From: SZUA-217 sp034658975
Lineage (GTDB): Bacteria; Actinomycetota; Acidimicrobiia; Spongiisociales; ZC4RG35
DNA: 30,384 nt
Direction: 5' to 3'
Assembly (NCBI GenBank): GCA_034658975.1
Contig: JAYEGJ010000091.1
Coordinates: forward strand, 1-30,384
The notes under the pieces are model-generated. The model worked only from the letters and a program-made list of their open reading frames with translations. It was not told the DNA's origin and ran no database searches. How positions within the stretch are numbered: position 1 is the first letter of the stretch; each line of letters starts with the position of its first letter. Shown piece after piece: positions 1-6,934 of this stretch. The position numbers and the translations under genes were made by a program.

Positions 1-1292
1 AGGTCCGCCAGGAGAGTTCTGAACTCAGCCTCGGTGCGGTCCTGGTGTAGTTCCTGATCCAACTTGTTTGCCGTCAGCTTGGCGACCATCTCATCTTCCG
101 GAGCAACGAACTCCACGACTACGGGGCACTCAAAGCTTCGGAGCCAGGACATCACCGTGCCGGGTGGGACACTCGCCGTATAGATCAGATGATGGATCAC
201 GCCGTAGGCAATGATCAGATCCGGCTTCACCCGGTCGAAGAGGGCGGGTCTCTCTACTCCGGCCCATCCTTGCGCCGGGGTGGGATTGGTCAGGTCGGAC
301 ACCACGAGTGTGAGATCCGATCCGTCGTGGTTCCGGTATACGTGATCCAATACTGGCTCATCACCGTCAATGGCGACGGCATGGGCTCCGGCCTCAGCGG
401 CGATGAGAGAGAAGTGTGCGTCGTTGGCCCCGAGGTCGGCGACCACCTCGGGGTGGGTTCGATCGAGGGCCTTGCTGAGGAAGCCTGACTTGCTATCGCG
501 ATCGCGTCCGACATGGGTACACGAGTCGTAGTCGCTCCATCCCTCGACCTCGGGATCCCAAGTCAAGGACCCGACAAGCTTTCTGAGTTTGGAAACGTTG
601 GCGAGAATCAAGTCAGACGAGAAGCCGGCGCTCTTCAGGTCGGTGCGGACCGCCTCGCCGGACATTCGCTCTTCCATCTTGGCCTGGAGCGAGACATGCA
701 ACAGGACGCTCGGCTTCTTCCGTTTCCCCGAAGGAAGCAACTGGCGGGTTTGTTGGGCGGTCGGCCCTTCTATGTCGCCGCGGAGCCAGGTTTGGTGGGG
801 TATCCCCGACCAAACCTTCAGCATCAGGGGGAAAAGGAACTGGCGGGTGAATTGCCGGTAGCCGATCCACGGCTCTCCGTCCCGGTAGGGCTCGAAGGAA
901 CCGATGTCGATGAAAACAGGTCGTCCCGAGACGAACTGGATGTTGAACGGAGTTGCATCCTTGATGGTGATCCCGTCGGACAGGGCCTCCGCGAGCAGGT
1001 CGAGTTGGAGAAGAGCAGCGTCCTTCAGCATCGAGAAGGTCCACTCATAGGGGTAGGTGATGATCGGGAGTCGTGGGTGCTCGAGCACGCCGGCCGCTCC
1101 CGAGATGCTCACGTCGCTGCGGTCGGTGGCGATGATGCGGCCCTCAGCGACGGCCTTGTTGAAGAAGGGCTTGTTCTTTACCGACTGCCAGGCGGCAAGT
1201 CCCCTGTCGTCGAGGACACGAAGAATTCGATCGCCATCATGAACGACCCGGGAGGCGGGATCGCGAAAGGACCCCGGATCGGGCGAGATCAT
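1..1292 (-). CDS. Class I SAM-dependent methyltransferase, 3' end cut by window edge
   Basis: An open minus-strand frame runs without a stop from an ATG at 1292 to the window edge, so at least 430 residues are present and the C-terminus is missing. The N-terminus reads MISPDPGSFRDPASRVV, typical of large bacterial methyltransferases annotated as class I SAM-dependent or NoeA-like. A Rossmann-type SAM-binding segment is visible near residues 265-290 (VVADLGANDAHFSLIAAEAG), followed by an acidic strand (AVAIDGDEP) and a later motif IIAYGVIHHL. The substrate cannot be read from the sequence. The start lies 6 nt after the stop of the small membrane protein gene, so the two are very likely co-transcribed. 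Plus-strand open frames over this region are antisense shadows. The family call is firm and the role is unknown. Confidence 0.82.
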   Translation of the reverse strand, partial: MISPDPGSFRDPASRVVHDGDRILRVLDDRGLAAWQSVKNKPFFNKAVAEGRIIATDRSDVSISGAAGVLEHPRLPIITYPYEWTFSMLKDAALLQLDLLAEALSDGITIKDATPFNIQFVSGRPVFIDIGSFEPYRDGEPWIGYRQFTRQFLFPLMLKVWSGIPHQTWLRGDIEGPTAQQTRQLLPSGKRKKPSVLLHVSLQAKMEERMSGEAVRTDLKSAGFSSDLILANVSKLRKLVGSLTWDPEVEGWSDYDSCTHVGRDRDSKSGFLSKALDRTHPEVVADLGANDAHFSLIAAEAGAHAVAIDGDEPVLDHVYRNHDGSDLTLVVSDLTNPTPAQGWAGVERPALFDRVKPDLIIAYGVIHHLIYTASVPPGTVMSWLRSFECPVVVEFVAPEDEMVAKLTANKLDQELHQDRTEAEFRTLLAD

Positions 1293-1298
1293 CGAGAG

Positions 1299-1496
1299 CT
1301 ACGACTCGCTGGTGACCGGCGACTCGTCTGTGATGGCTTCGGGTTCGCCGGCCTCTGTCTCGGCCTGGGCAGCGGCCTTGCGCCCCTGAAATCGAGCCTT
1401 CCATGCCTTTGCGGCGACCACGACGCCTGCGATCCCACCGAGGACAGCCTGGAGAATCAGGCTTCCTGAGCCGGCGTCTAGATAGCCAAGAATCAT
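1299..1496 (-). CDS. Small single-span membrane protein (YLDAGSGS family)
   Basis: This 65-residue protein begins MILGYLDAGSGSLILQ. It has one hydrophobic segment at about residues 9-29, then a basic patch (KAWKARFQGRK) and an acidic, low-complexity tail, so the N-terminus is probably outside or in the membrane and the tail in the cytoplasm. The ATG at 1496 is preferred over an upstream in-frame start at 1523, because an excellent GGAGGG ribosome binding site lies 6 nt before it. Small proteins with this YLDxGSGS start are often found next to the methyltransferase type encoded immediately downstream (recalled, not searched). Co-transcription suggests a membrane anchor or partner for that enzyme, which is inference. 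Confidence 0.72.
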   Translation of the reverse strand: MILGYLDAGSGSLILQAVLGGIAGVVVAAKAWKARFQGRKAAAQAETEAGEPEAITDESPVTSES

Positions 1497-1514
1497 TCGA
1501 GTCCCTCCTAGGAG

Positions 1515-1531
1515 CAGCGGCATTGCCGCTG
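1515..1531 (-). terminator. Intergenic hairpin between MBL gene and small membrane protein
   Basis: A perfect inverted repeat (CAGCGGC, 3-nt loop, GCCGCTG) lies in the 84-nt gap after the MBL hydrolase stop and just upstream of the ribosome binding site of the next gene. No U-tract follows on the minus strand. It may be a weak terminator, a processing or stability stem, or an attenuator that sets the ratio between upstream and downstream genes. Confidence 0.4.
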
Positions 1532-1580
1532 TTGCATCACATCTTCGTCCATGTCGGCCGTCATGCCAACCTCTTGAGCA

Positions 1581-2555
1581 TTATCTGACGTAGAAGACCT
1601 TGCCGTCGCGGTCCTCGTCGCGAATGCGGCCGGTCAGCCTCAGATGCTCGAGGTGAGAGATGGTCTCGAGGAAAGCGAGGCGGATCTGTATCGGATCGAG
1701 GTCCGACCGGAAGGACTTGACCATCACCTCCCATGCCGAGACATCGGCCGAGCGAACGAGGTCGGCCATGTCAAGGAGTCTTCGATCATGATGGAGGAGT
1801 ATCTGGCGGGCACGTTCCTCGCCATGCTCGATCAGGGTTCCGTGGGCGGGGTACGTCAAGCCGATGTGCATCCCGATGAGCTTCTGGAGCGAATTCATAT
1901 AGTCCCCGAGTACGTCACCGACATGGAGGTCGTACATGATCACCGGTGAGATCCGCGGCAGGACGTGATCTCCCGAGAAGAGGATTCCCGTACGGCTATC
2001 GCGCAGGCAGATGTGTGCCGGCTCATGACCCGGGGTGTGGATAACGGCGAGACTCCGACCGTCGCCAAGGTCTATCAGATCGTCATCCTCCACCGTGTGG
2101 TCGGGAGCGTTGATCAGAGGCATGTAGGAAGGTCGCTTCGCACTCGTGGCCGCCTCAATGATTGGCTCGGGGACGCCATGATCGAAGGCGATCTTGGAAA
2201 GGCGTTGCTGGTACCCCGCCGTGTCGTTGTATCTCTCGACGAGTTTCTTGGCTCGCTGGTGCATGACAAACCGGCAGCCGAGTTCCTCGGTGAGGCGGGC
2301 CGCCATTCCGACATGGTCGGGGTGGAGATGCGACACCAAGAGCGTGTGGACCGATGACTCCTCCAGGCCCAGGCTCGTGAATCCCTCACGTATCGCCTGC
2401 CGGCCCGGATCCCAGTCGGCGCCGCAGTCGATGAGGAGCAGGCCGCCGTCGGCCTCGACCGCATAGGTGTTGACCCACGCCGGCGACTTGAAGGGGAGCG
2501 GGGCAGGGATCAGGTGGATGCCGTCGCCGAGTGACTGTGGAGGTGGGAGGCTCAT
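1581..2555 (-). CDS. MBL-fold metallo-hydrolase with winged-helix-like C-terminus
   Basis: This 324-residue protein has the metallo-beta-lactamase metal-binding motif SHLHPDHVG (H76, H78, D80, H81), a later TPGHEPAHICL histidine and a SGDHVLP aspartate, as expected for a two-metal hydrolase. The C-terminal 70 residues (IRLAFLETISHLEHLRLTGR, then KVFYVR) look like the winged-helix tail of LACTB2-type MBL hydrolases. Members of that broad family act as thioesterases, glyoxalase II-like enzymes or nucleases, so the substrate is open. The ATG start fits the family's usual N-terminus. The gene lies 37 nt downstream of the SDR gene on the same strand, suggesting one transcript. Confidence 0.85.
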   Translation of the reverse strand: MSLPPPQSLGDGIHLIPAPLPFKSPAWVNTYAVEADGGLLLIDCGADWDPGRQAIREGFTSLGLEESSVHTLLVSHLHPDHVGMAARLTEELGCRFVMHQRAKKLVERYNDTAGYQQRLSKIAFDHGVPEPIIEAATSAKRPSYMPLINAPDHTVEDDDLIDLGDGRSLAVIHTPGHEPAHICLRDSRTGILFSGDHVLPRISPVIMYDLHVGDVLGDYMNSLQKLIGMHIGLTYPAHGTLIEHGEERARQILLHHDRRLLDMADLVRSADVSAWEVMVKSFRSDLDPIQIRLAFLETISHLEHLRLTGRIRDEDRDGKVFYVR

Positions 2556-2592
2556 CCGCGGTCAGCTTCGTCGATGGCCCGCCGTCTCACGG

Positions 2593-3534
2593 TCACGGTT
2601 GCTGTGCGGCGTGCTCGAGGTCAAGCCTGATTCCCGTCTCCTGCTCAGAGACCGCCCATAGGTCTTCTATCGCCTTGCTCAGACCGATTCTGCGCAGGAT
2701 TGGGCGTCGTACCGGCGCTCCGCTGTTCATGAACCTCGGGGCGTACATCTGGCCGCCTTCGGCGCTGGGGTCCGTCGCCGCCCGGATTTGGGGCAGCGCA
2801 CCGTCCGCTGCATGCATCCCGACTTTTGCGGCCAGGTACTTCCAAAAGGGACCGCTGGCGCCGACAGCTCCCTGGTCGGCGGTATGCACCTGGAGGTTGG
2901 TGTGAGACAGCCCGGGGTGAGCGACGAGGCTTTGCGCTGAGGCCTTGTGATTCTCGAACTCCTTCTGGAGGCCGAGAGCGAAGTGATAGTTGGCCAGCTT
3001 GGACTGTCCATAACCCTTCCATGGCTTGTAATTGCCCTCGAGGTGGGGATTGTCGGGATCGACCGGACGACCGAAGTGGTGGGCGGTGCTCGTCACTGTG
3101 ACCACGCGGGCAGCATCGGCTCGGAGCAGAGACGGCAGCAGGTGGGCGGTGAGAGCCCAGTGGCCCAGATGATTGATTCCGATCTGTGTCTCAAAGCCGT
3201 CCACCGTGCGTCGCTCGGGCATCGCCATGACGCCGGCGTTGTTCAGGAGGATGTCGACCACCTGGTGCTGTTCGCTGATTGCCCCGGCTGCCTCCTCTGT
3301 CGACGCGAGTGATCCGAGATCGAGTTCGACAATCTCCAGCGAAGCACCCGGGTGGGCAGCTTGGACTTCGTCCAGGGCCCTTTTTGCTTTCTCCTGGTCT
3401 CGCGCCGCCATGATCACATGGGCATTGACACCCGCCAGTGCCCTGGCCGATTCCAGGCCCAATCCTCCATTGGCACCGGTCACGACCGCCACTTTGTCGG
3501 TCAGGTCAGGGATCTCCGAAATACTCCAACTCAT
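2593..3534 (-). CDS. SDR oxidoreductase (retinol dehydrogenase/WWOX-like)
   Basis: This short-chain dehydrogenase has about 313 residues. It shows the nucleotide-binding TGANGGLG (19-26), NNAGV (98-102), the catalytic Ser in TVTSTAH (near 149) and YGQSK (Y175, K179). The sequence resembles the retinol dehydrogenase, WW-domain oxidoreductase and protochlorophyllide-reductase-like branch, which uses NADP(H) on lipophilic alcohols or ketones. The frame is open up to 3720, but the extra N-terminal part is basic and unlike SDRs, and the ATG at 3534 gives MSWSISEIPDLTDKVAVVTG, a normal SDR start. The divergent neighbour is an isoprenoid synthase-family gene, so an isoprenoid substrate is conceivable but unproven. 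Confidence 0.88.
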   Translation of the reverse strand: MSWSISEIPDLTDKVAVVTGANGGLGLESARALAGVNAHVIMAARDQEKAKRALDEVQAAHPGASLEIVELDLGSLASTEEAAGAISEQHQVVDILLNNAGVMAMPERRTVDGFETQIGINHLGHWALTAHLLPSLLRADAARVVTVTSTAHHFGRPVDPDNPHLEGNYKPWKGYGQSKLANYHFALGLQKEFENHKASAQSLVAHPGLSHTNLQVHTADQGAVGASGPFWKYLAAKVGMHAADGALPQIRAATDPSAEGGQMYAPRFMNSGAPVRRPILRRIGLSKAIEDLWAVSEQETGIRLDLEHAAQQP

Positions 3535-3601
3535 ATCGGTGCCCCAATCTACGGCTCCTGGGCGACTTACTGCGGAGAAGACCTGACACCGGCTAAATTC
3601 T

Positions 3602-4675
3602 TTGTGGGTGTCATCGATTCCGTTTTCGATTCGTCGTATCTGGCTCCTCATTCGGGGGACTCTCGTCGACCGCGATCGCCCGCATTTCGGACGCCTGGGG
3701 TCTATTGAAGACCCCGACACTTTCGTCTGGGCGATCCTCCCTCACGCTGCCCGCTCCTTTGCTCCCAGCATCCTCCTCCTGCCCGAGGATGAGGCGAGAG
3801 CCAGCGCCGTCGGCTACCTATACGCCCGGATGCTCGACACGTACGAGGACCTGAGCTCAACCCCGACTGAAGCTCGCGACGCGCTGGACGCCTTTGCGAA
3901 GAGATTCGACACGGCCATGCCCGGACCAGCGCCGATCGCCCCCGCACCCGATGATCCAGACGCACGCGATCTGACCCATCTCCTGCTGATCGATCGTCAC
4001 CACCTGGTGGACGAAGTGTTCTTCGAACTGGAAGACGACACCCGGGAGCGGGTGGGTCGTCTGATCAGGGACATGGCGACAGGCATGATCGAATTCTCCG
4101 GAATCTTCGAGGCCCAGGGAGGAGTTCTCGAGGACGAACAACAGGTTCTCGACTATTGCCACCGTGTCATTGGGCTGCCGGCGCTATTCGTGATGGAGAC
4201 GCTGCTTGGCGACCTATCGGGCAATCACAGGGCGGACGCCCTGGAGGTGTCGGAGCTGATACAACTGGCCAATATCACCCGGGACGTGGAGAAGGATCTT
4301 CGTCGTGGAATCGCCTACCACCCCGCCCTGAAAGAGCACCTGGCCTCGGAGGTGGAAACCGCCACTGCTGACGCTGTCGCCCGTGCTCGTCGCGATTTGA
4401 TGTTTCTTGCCACGCGCCGCGCCGCTTCGTTTCGTCGGCTGGTCGACGCTGTCGAGCTTCCGCGGCTCAGCCCGGCCCGTGGCGCGGCAGTGTTGATGAT
4501 GCTGTTCACCGCACGGCACTACCGAAACTGCGCCTTGGAAGTTGGCCTGAATCCCCGGTCCTCTGGATCGCGCGTCTCAACCATGGTGCTCAGCGCATTT
4601 CGTGCGGCCATCTCGCCATGGTGGGCCGACTCTGTTCTCCTGCGCGTGGAGAGAGACCTCCTGGAAACCGGTTAG
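3602..4675 (+). CDS. Squalene/phytoene synthase family protein
   Basis: The protein (up to 357 residues) has both aspartate-rich signatures of the trans-isoprenyl head-to-head synthases: DTYED at residues 79-83 and NITRDVEKD at about residues 225-233. These bind Mg2+ and the diphosphates of two prenyl substrates. Family members condense two farnesyl or geranylgeranyl diphosphates to squalene, hydroxysqualene or phytoene, and the sequence alone does not say which. No desaturase or cyclase gene is nearby. The start is uncertain: TTG at 3602 or GTG at 3608 are the upstream options, and the family-like sequence begins around residue 33. A TAAATT hexamer at 3594-3599 could serve as a -10 box for a leaderless start near 3608. 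Confidence 0.8.
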   Translation: MWVSSIPFSIRRIWLLIRGTLVDRDRPHFGRLGSIEDPDTFVWAILPHAARSFAPSILLLPEDEARASAVGYLYARMLDTYEDLSSTPTEARDALDAFAKRFDTAMPGPAPIAPAPDDPDARDLTHLLLIDRHHLVDEVFFELEDDTRERVGRLIRDMATGMIEFSGIFEAQGGVLEDEQQVLDYCHRVIGLPALFVMETLLGDLSGNHRADALEVSELIQLANITRDVEKDLRRGIAYHPALKEHLASEVETATADAVARARRDLMFLATRRAASFRRLVDAVELPRLSPARGAAVLMMLFTARHYRNCALEVGLNPRSSGSRVSTMVLSAFRAAISPWWADSVLLRVERDLLETG

Positions 4676-4926
4676 CGGCTCAGCCGTGCTCGAACGCAGA
4701 GGGCTCCTAGTGCCCCGACCACTAACGTTTGCCGCGTTCAGGACGGCCAGTGACGCCCCTGGCTGTGTCCTCGTCCTCGACGAACGGACGGGTGGCGAAC
4801 GTCGCTGCGTCCATGCCAGAGACGTCCCGGCCTCGCCCTGAACATCGCCAACGTTTGTGGCCAGAGCACCTAGATGCTCGTCGGGAGGGCTAACTCGGGT
4901 TCGTAACGCTGAGGTGGTCGGTTTCT

Positions 4927-5442
4927 CTATCTCCCTGCATAGACGTGGTTCATGACCAGCAGTTCTCCGTCGAGGGTCTCATAGATCGCGAGCACACTCA
5001 CACCCTGCCTCGAACCCCGCAGGGTGCCTTCGATTTGAACAGGGAAGGAAACGTAATACCAGGGTGTGTCTCCCACCATGACCGGAGCTTCCATCATCTC
5101 CACCTGCCAAGCGGAGGCCGGGAGGGTGTTCTCGATGAATTGGAGCTGCTCGTCGCGGTCGAAGGTGCCAGTGATGTTCGACGTGAACGTGTAACCAGCC
5201 CGCGTGGTAGCCAGGAATGCCTCGCCGTCATATTCGTTCCAAGCGGCGGTGTAGTCATCGACCAGCTCTCTGATCTCTGACGTTGGAACCAAAGCGGACT
5301 CTTGTCCGAAGTCGTAGATGACCCACGCCCCCAGCCCCAGTACAAGGATCGCGAGGATCACGACGACAGGCCGGAGGATTCGGCCTTGTCTCTCCAAAGT
5401 ACGGGTTACGACCGTATCCGACGCCCGCAAAGTGTCAGTCAT
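4927..5442 (-). CDS. Membrane-anchored NTF2/SnoaL-like domain protein
   Basis: The protein has 171 residues. The N-terminal 22 are cytoplasmic and basic, then one hydrophobic helix spans about residues 24-43 (VVVILAILVLGLGAWVIYDF). The remaining 125 residues look like an NTF2-like cone fold: an initial helix (VDDYTAAWNEYDGEAFL) followed by strands such as TFTSNITG and WYYVSFPVQIEG. No catalytic residues can be named, and such anchored domains often lack a known activity. An AGGAGG ribosome binding site sits 6 nt before the ATG. The gene stands alone, 322 nt downstream of the dodecin gene. Confidence 0.72.
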   Translation of the reverse strand: MTDTLRASDTVVTRTLERQGRILRPVVVILAILVLGLGAWVIYDFGQESALVPTSEIRELVDDYTAAWNEYDGEAFLATTRAGYTFTSNITGTFDRDEQLQFIENTLPASAWQVEMMEAPVMVGDTPWYYVSFPVQIEGTLRGSRQGVSVLAIYETLDGELLVMNHVYAGR

Positions 5443-5764
5443 TGCTGCCTCCTATCTCCAGACCATCACCGAGAGCCAAAGCGGTTCGGCTGCTGATCAG
5501 GACGGACCACCTTCGATTATCCACCGAGGAGACACCTGCGTCTAGAGGAATTCGTCACTTCGGATTGGCCTCATCGGCCAACTCGAAACCCCCAACCTCC
5601 GTACATCTAACGATGTGGGGTCCCGTGAGGTGCTGGTGACAGCGCCGTAGGGTGCGTCGGGTTCGGTCCTCGTCTGGTTCGTCGGCGAGGGCGAGTACAA
5701 GATTGCCTGGTCAGGCGACGAAATGCCATGTTCGGCGAGGACGTTATAGGTCAACCCCGACCCT
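5443..5764. other. Non-coding spacer of 322 nt
   Basis: No convincing gene was found here. Open frames crossing it have shadow-like, low-complexity translations. A short perfect inverted repeat (TTGGCC, 5-nt loop, GGCCAA) lies at 5565-5581 and could be a weak structure in the leader of the downstream NTF2-like gene. No clear terminator after the dodecin gene was seen. Confidence 0.5.
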
Positions 5765-5989
5765 CTAACCGTGCTCGACCGGGTCCTTGATCCCGAACGT
5801 GATGTCGAGGGTGACGGTGAAGAACGTGGGGGCGCCGGAGTCGTCGACTTCGCCGCCGACCTTGACAATGGTGAACTTCTGAATGTCTGAAACGGTTGTT
5901 GCGGCCCTGGCGAGAACGGTGCGGACGGCGTCTTCGATCGATCCGCCGGCCTTGCCTGAAAGCCGGATTGTCTTTGTGATTGATGACAT
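5765..5989 (-). CDS. Dodecin family flavin-binding protein
   Basis: The 74-residue protein MSSITKTIRLSGKAGG... has the size and pattern of dodecins. It has an N-terminal strand, one amphipathic helix (SIEDAVRTVLARAATTV), and two long strands (FTIVKVGGEVDD and FFTVTLDITFGIKD). Dodecins assemble into hollow dodecamers that bind flavins or CoA and buffer free flavin. The usual flavin-stacking Trp position in the family is not obvious here: the corresponding strand reads IQKFTIVKVGG, with Phe in that region, so the ligand may differ. An AGGAGG site lies 4 nt before the ATG. The alpha/beta hydrolase gene ends 16 nt upstream on the same strand, so they are probably co-transcribed. Confidence 0.85.
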   Translation of the reverse strand: MSSITKTIRLSGKAGGSIEDAVRTVLARAATTVSDIQKFTIVKVGGEVDDSGAPTFFTVTLDITFGIKDPVEHG

Positions 5990-6005
5990 GAGACCTCCTA
6001 TACCA

Positions 6006-6872
6006 CTACAGCCCGACGGTAATCATCGAAGCGACCGATGGTGCTCCGTCGCCGACGACAAGTGTGTAGTGATTGAGGTCGCTGAGGAGTGTCGCCTCGA
6101 GATTCGCGTTGAGCGAGGCTGCGGAGGCTGCTGCCCGAGGCGTTATGAACCCTCCCGGCTCGTTGAGCATGCCGTGATCGACCGTTATCAGTGTCGTGGG
6201 CACACCGAGGTCCCGATAGGAGTTCACTGTCTCGTCGTCGAAGATCATGTCAGAGCCTCCGGCCACCACCGCCTCGTTGTTCCCTCGCACCCTCCACATC
6301 GTGTCGACCTCCTGGACGTCGTAGGCGAAAACTTTCGCCATGTCATCGTGCCAGCGGTCGGCCAGCGCCGGGTGATCCTTCCAGAATTGGAGATAGGTCT
6401 CGAGGCTCTCGAATTCCATTCCGAGTCGGGCGACGGCGGGACCGACCATCCGATCGAGGATCTCCGCCGTTTCGAGCGAGGCGTCGAACTCGACGGGGAG
6501 CCCACCATCAACCAGAAGGATGTTGTGCAATCTCTCGGGATGGCGAACGCCGAACAACGTTGCCACCCAGGCACCCATGGAATAGCCAATAACGGTTCTG
6601 GCCTCGACTTCGAAGTGGTCGAGACAGTGGCCGATGTCGTCGGCGATGGTCTTGAGATCGAAGGGCCCGGCGGATCCCCAACTCTGGCCGCGGCCGCGGA
6701 TATCGGGCACAACAAGACCGATGTTGGCAGGGAGATGGGAGATGACCGGTGACCACCAACGCGAGGTCCCGGTGAGGCCATGGAGGAGAACCACCGTGGG
6801 TGAAGACGGGGCGGGTGGGCGAAACCAGACGTTGATCGTGGTGTTGACCACCGGGACGCTTATGTCCTGCAT
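6006..6872 (-). CDS. Alpha/beta hydrolase
   Basis: The 288-residue protein has the hydrolase-fold landmarks: the oxyanion-region motif VVLLHGLTGTS, VVPDIRGRGQSW, the nucleophile elbow IGYSMGAW (Ser 98) and a C-terminal catalytic His in LSDLNHYTLV. It resembles esterases, epoxide hydrolase-like enzymes and carbon-carbon hydrolases, with no residue that fixes the substrate. The ATG at 6872 is preferred to a TTG three codons earlier, although no strong ribosome binding site is visible. It is divergent from dnaE2, and the LexA-type box at 6907-6922 lies in the shared 62-nt spacer, so it could be under damage control as well. It is followed by the dodecin gene. Confidence 0.85.
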   Translation of the reverse strand: MQDISVPVVNTTINVWFRPPAPSSPTVVLLHGLTGTSRWWSPVISHLPANIGLVVPDIRGRGQSWGSAGPFDLKTIADDIGHCLDHFEVEARTVIGYSMGAWVATLFGVRHPERLHNILLVDGGLPVEFDASLETAEILDRMVGPAVARLGMEFESLETYLQFWKDHPALADRWHDDMAKVFAYDVQEVDTMWRVRGNNEAVVAGGSDMIFDDETVNSYRDLGVPTTLITVDHGMLNEPGGFITPRAAASAASLNANLEATLLSDLNHYTLVVGDGAPSVASMITVGL

Positions 6873-6906
6873 GGCAGCCAAACTAGCCGACGGTCGCCAT
6901 TAGACA

Positions 6907-6922
6907 TCGAACATATGTTCGA
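6907..6922. promoter_or_regulatory. LexA (SOS) box in front of dnaE2
   Basis: TCGAACATATGTTCGA is a perfect 16-bp palindrome matching the known actinobacterial/Bacillus-type LexA operator pattern (CGAAC, 4 nt, GTTCG). It ends 12 nt before the dnaE2 GTG and directly abuts a TAGAGT hexamer (6923-6928) that can act as -10 box. Binding there would block the promoter. It also lies 34 nt upstream of the divergent hydrolase start. Confidence 0.9.
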
Positions 6923-6928
6923 TAGAGT
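6923..6928 (+). promoter_or_regulatory. Putative -10 box giving a leaderless dnaE2 mRNA
   Basis: TAGAGT fits the actinobacterial TANNNT -10 pattern. Transcription starting 7 nt after its last base would begin exactly at the dnaE2 GTG (6935). No ribosome binding site precedes that GTG, which agrees with a leaderless transcript. This is inference from spacing only. Confidence 0.45.
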
Positions 6929-6934
6929 GAGCTT

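Noticed and set aside
513..1469. Long plus-strand open frame (318 codons)
   Set aside because: It is antisense to the methyltransferase gene, whose minus-strand frame has clear family motifs. The plus translation is low in hydrophobic pattern and has no motif.
5542..5868. Minus-strand 108-codon open frame overlapping the dodecin gene
   Set aside because: It is Ser/Pro/Arg-rich, partly overlaps the well-supported dodecin gene in another frame, and has no motif.
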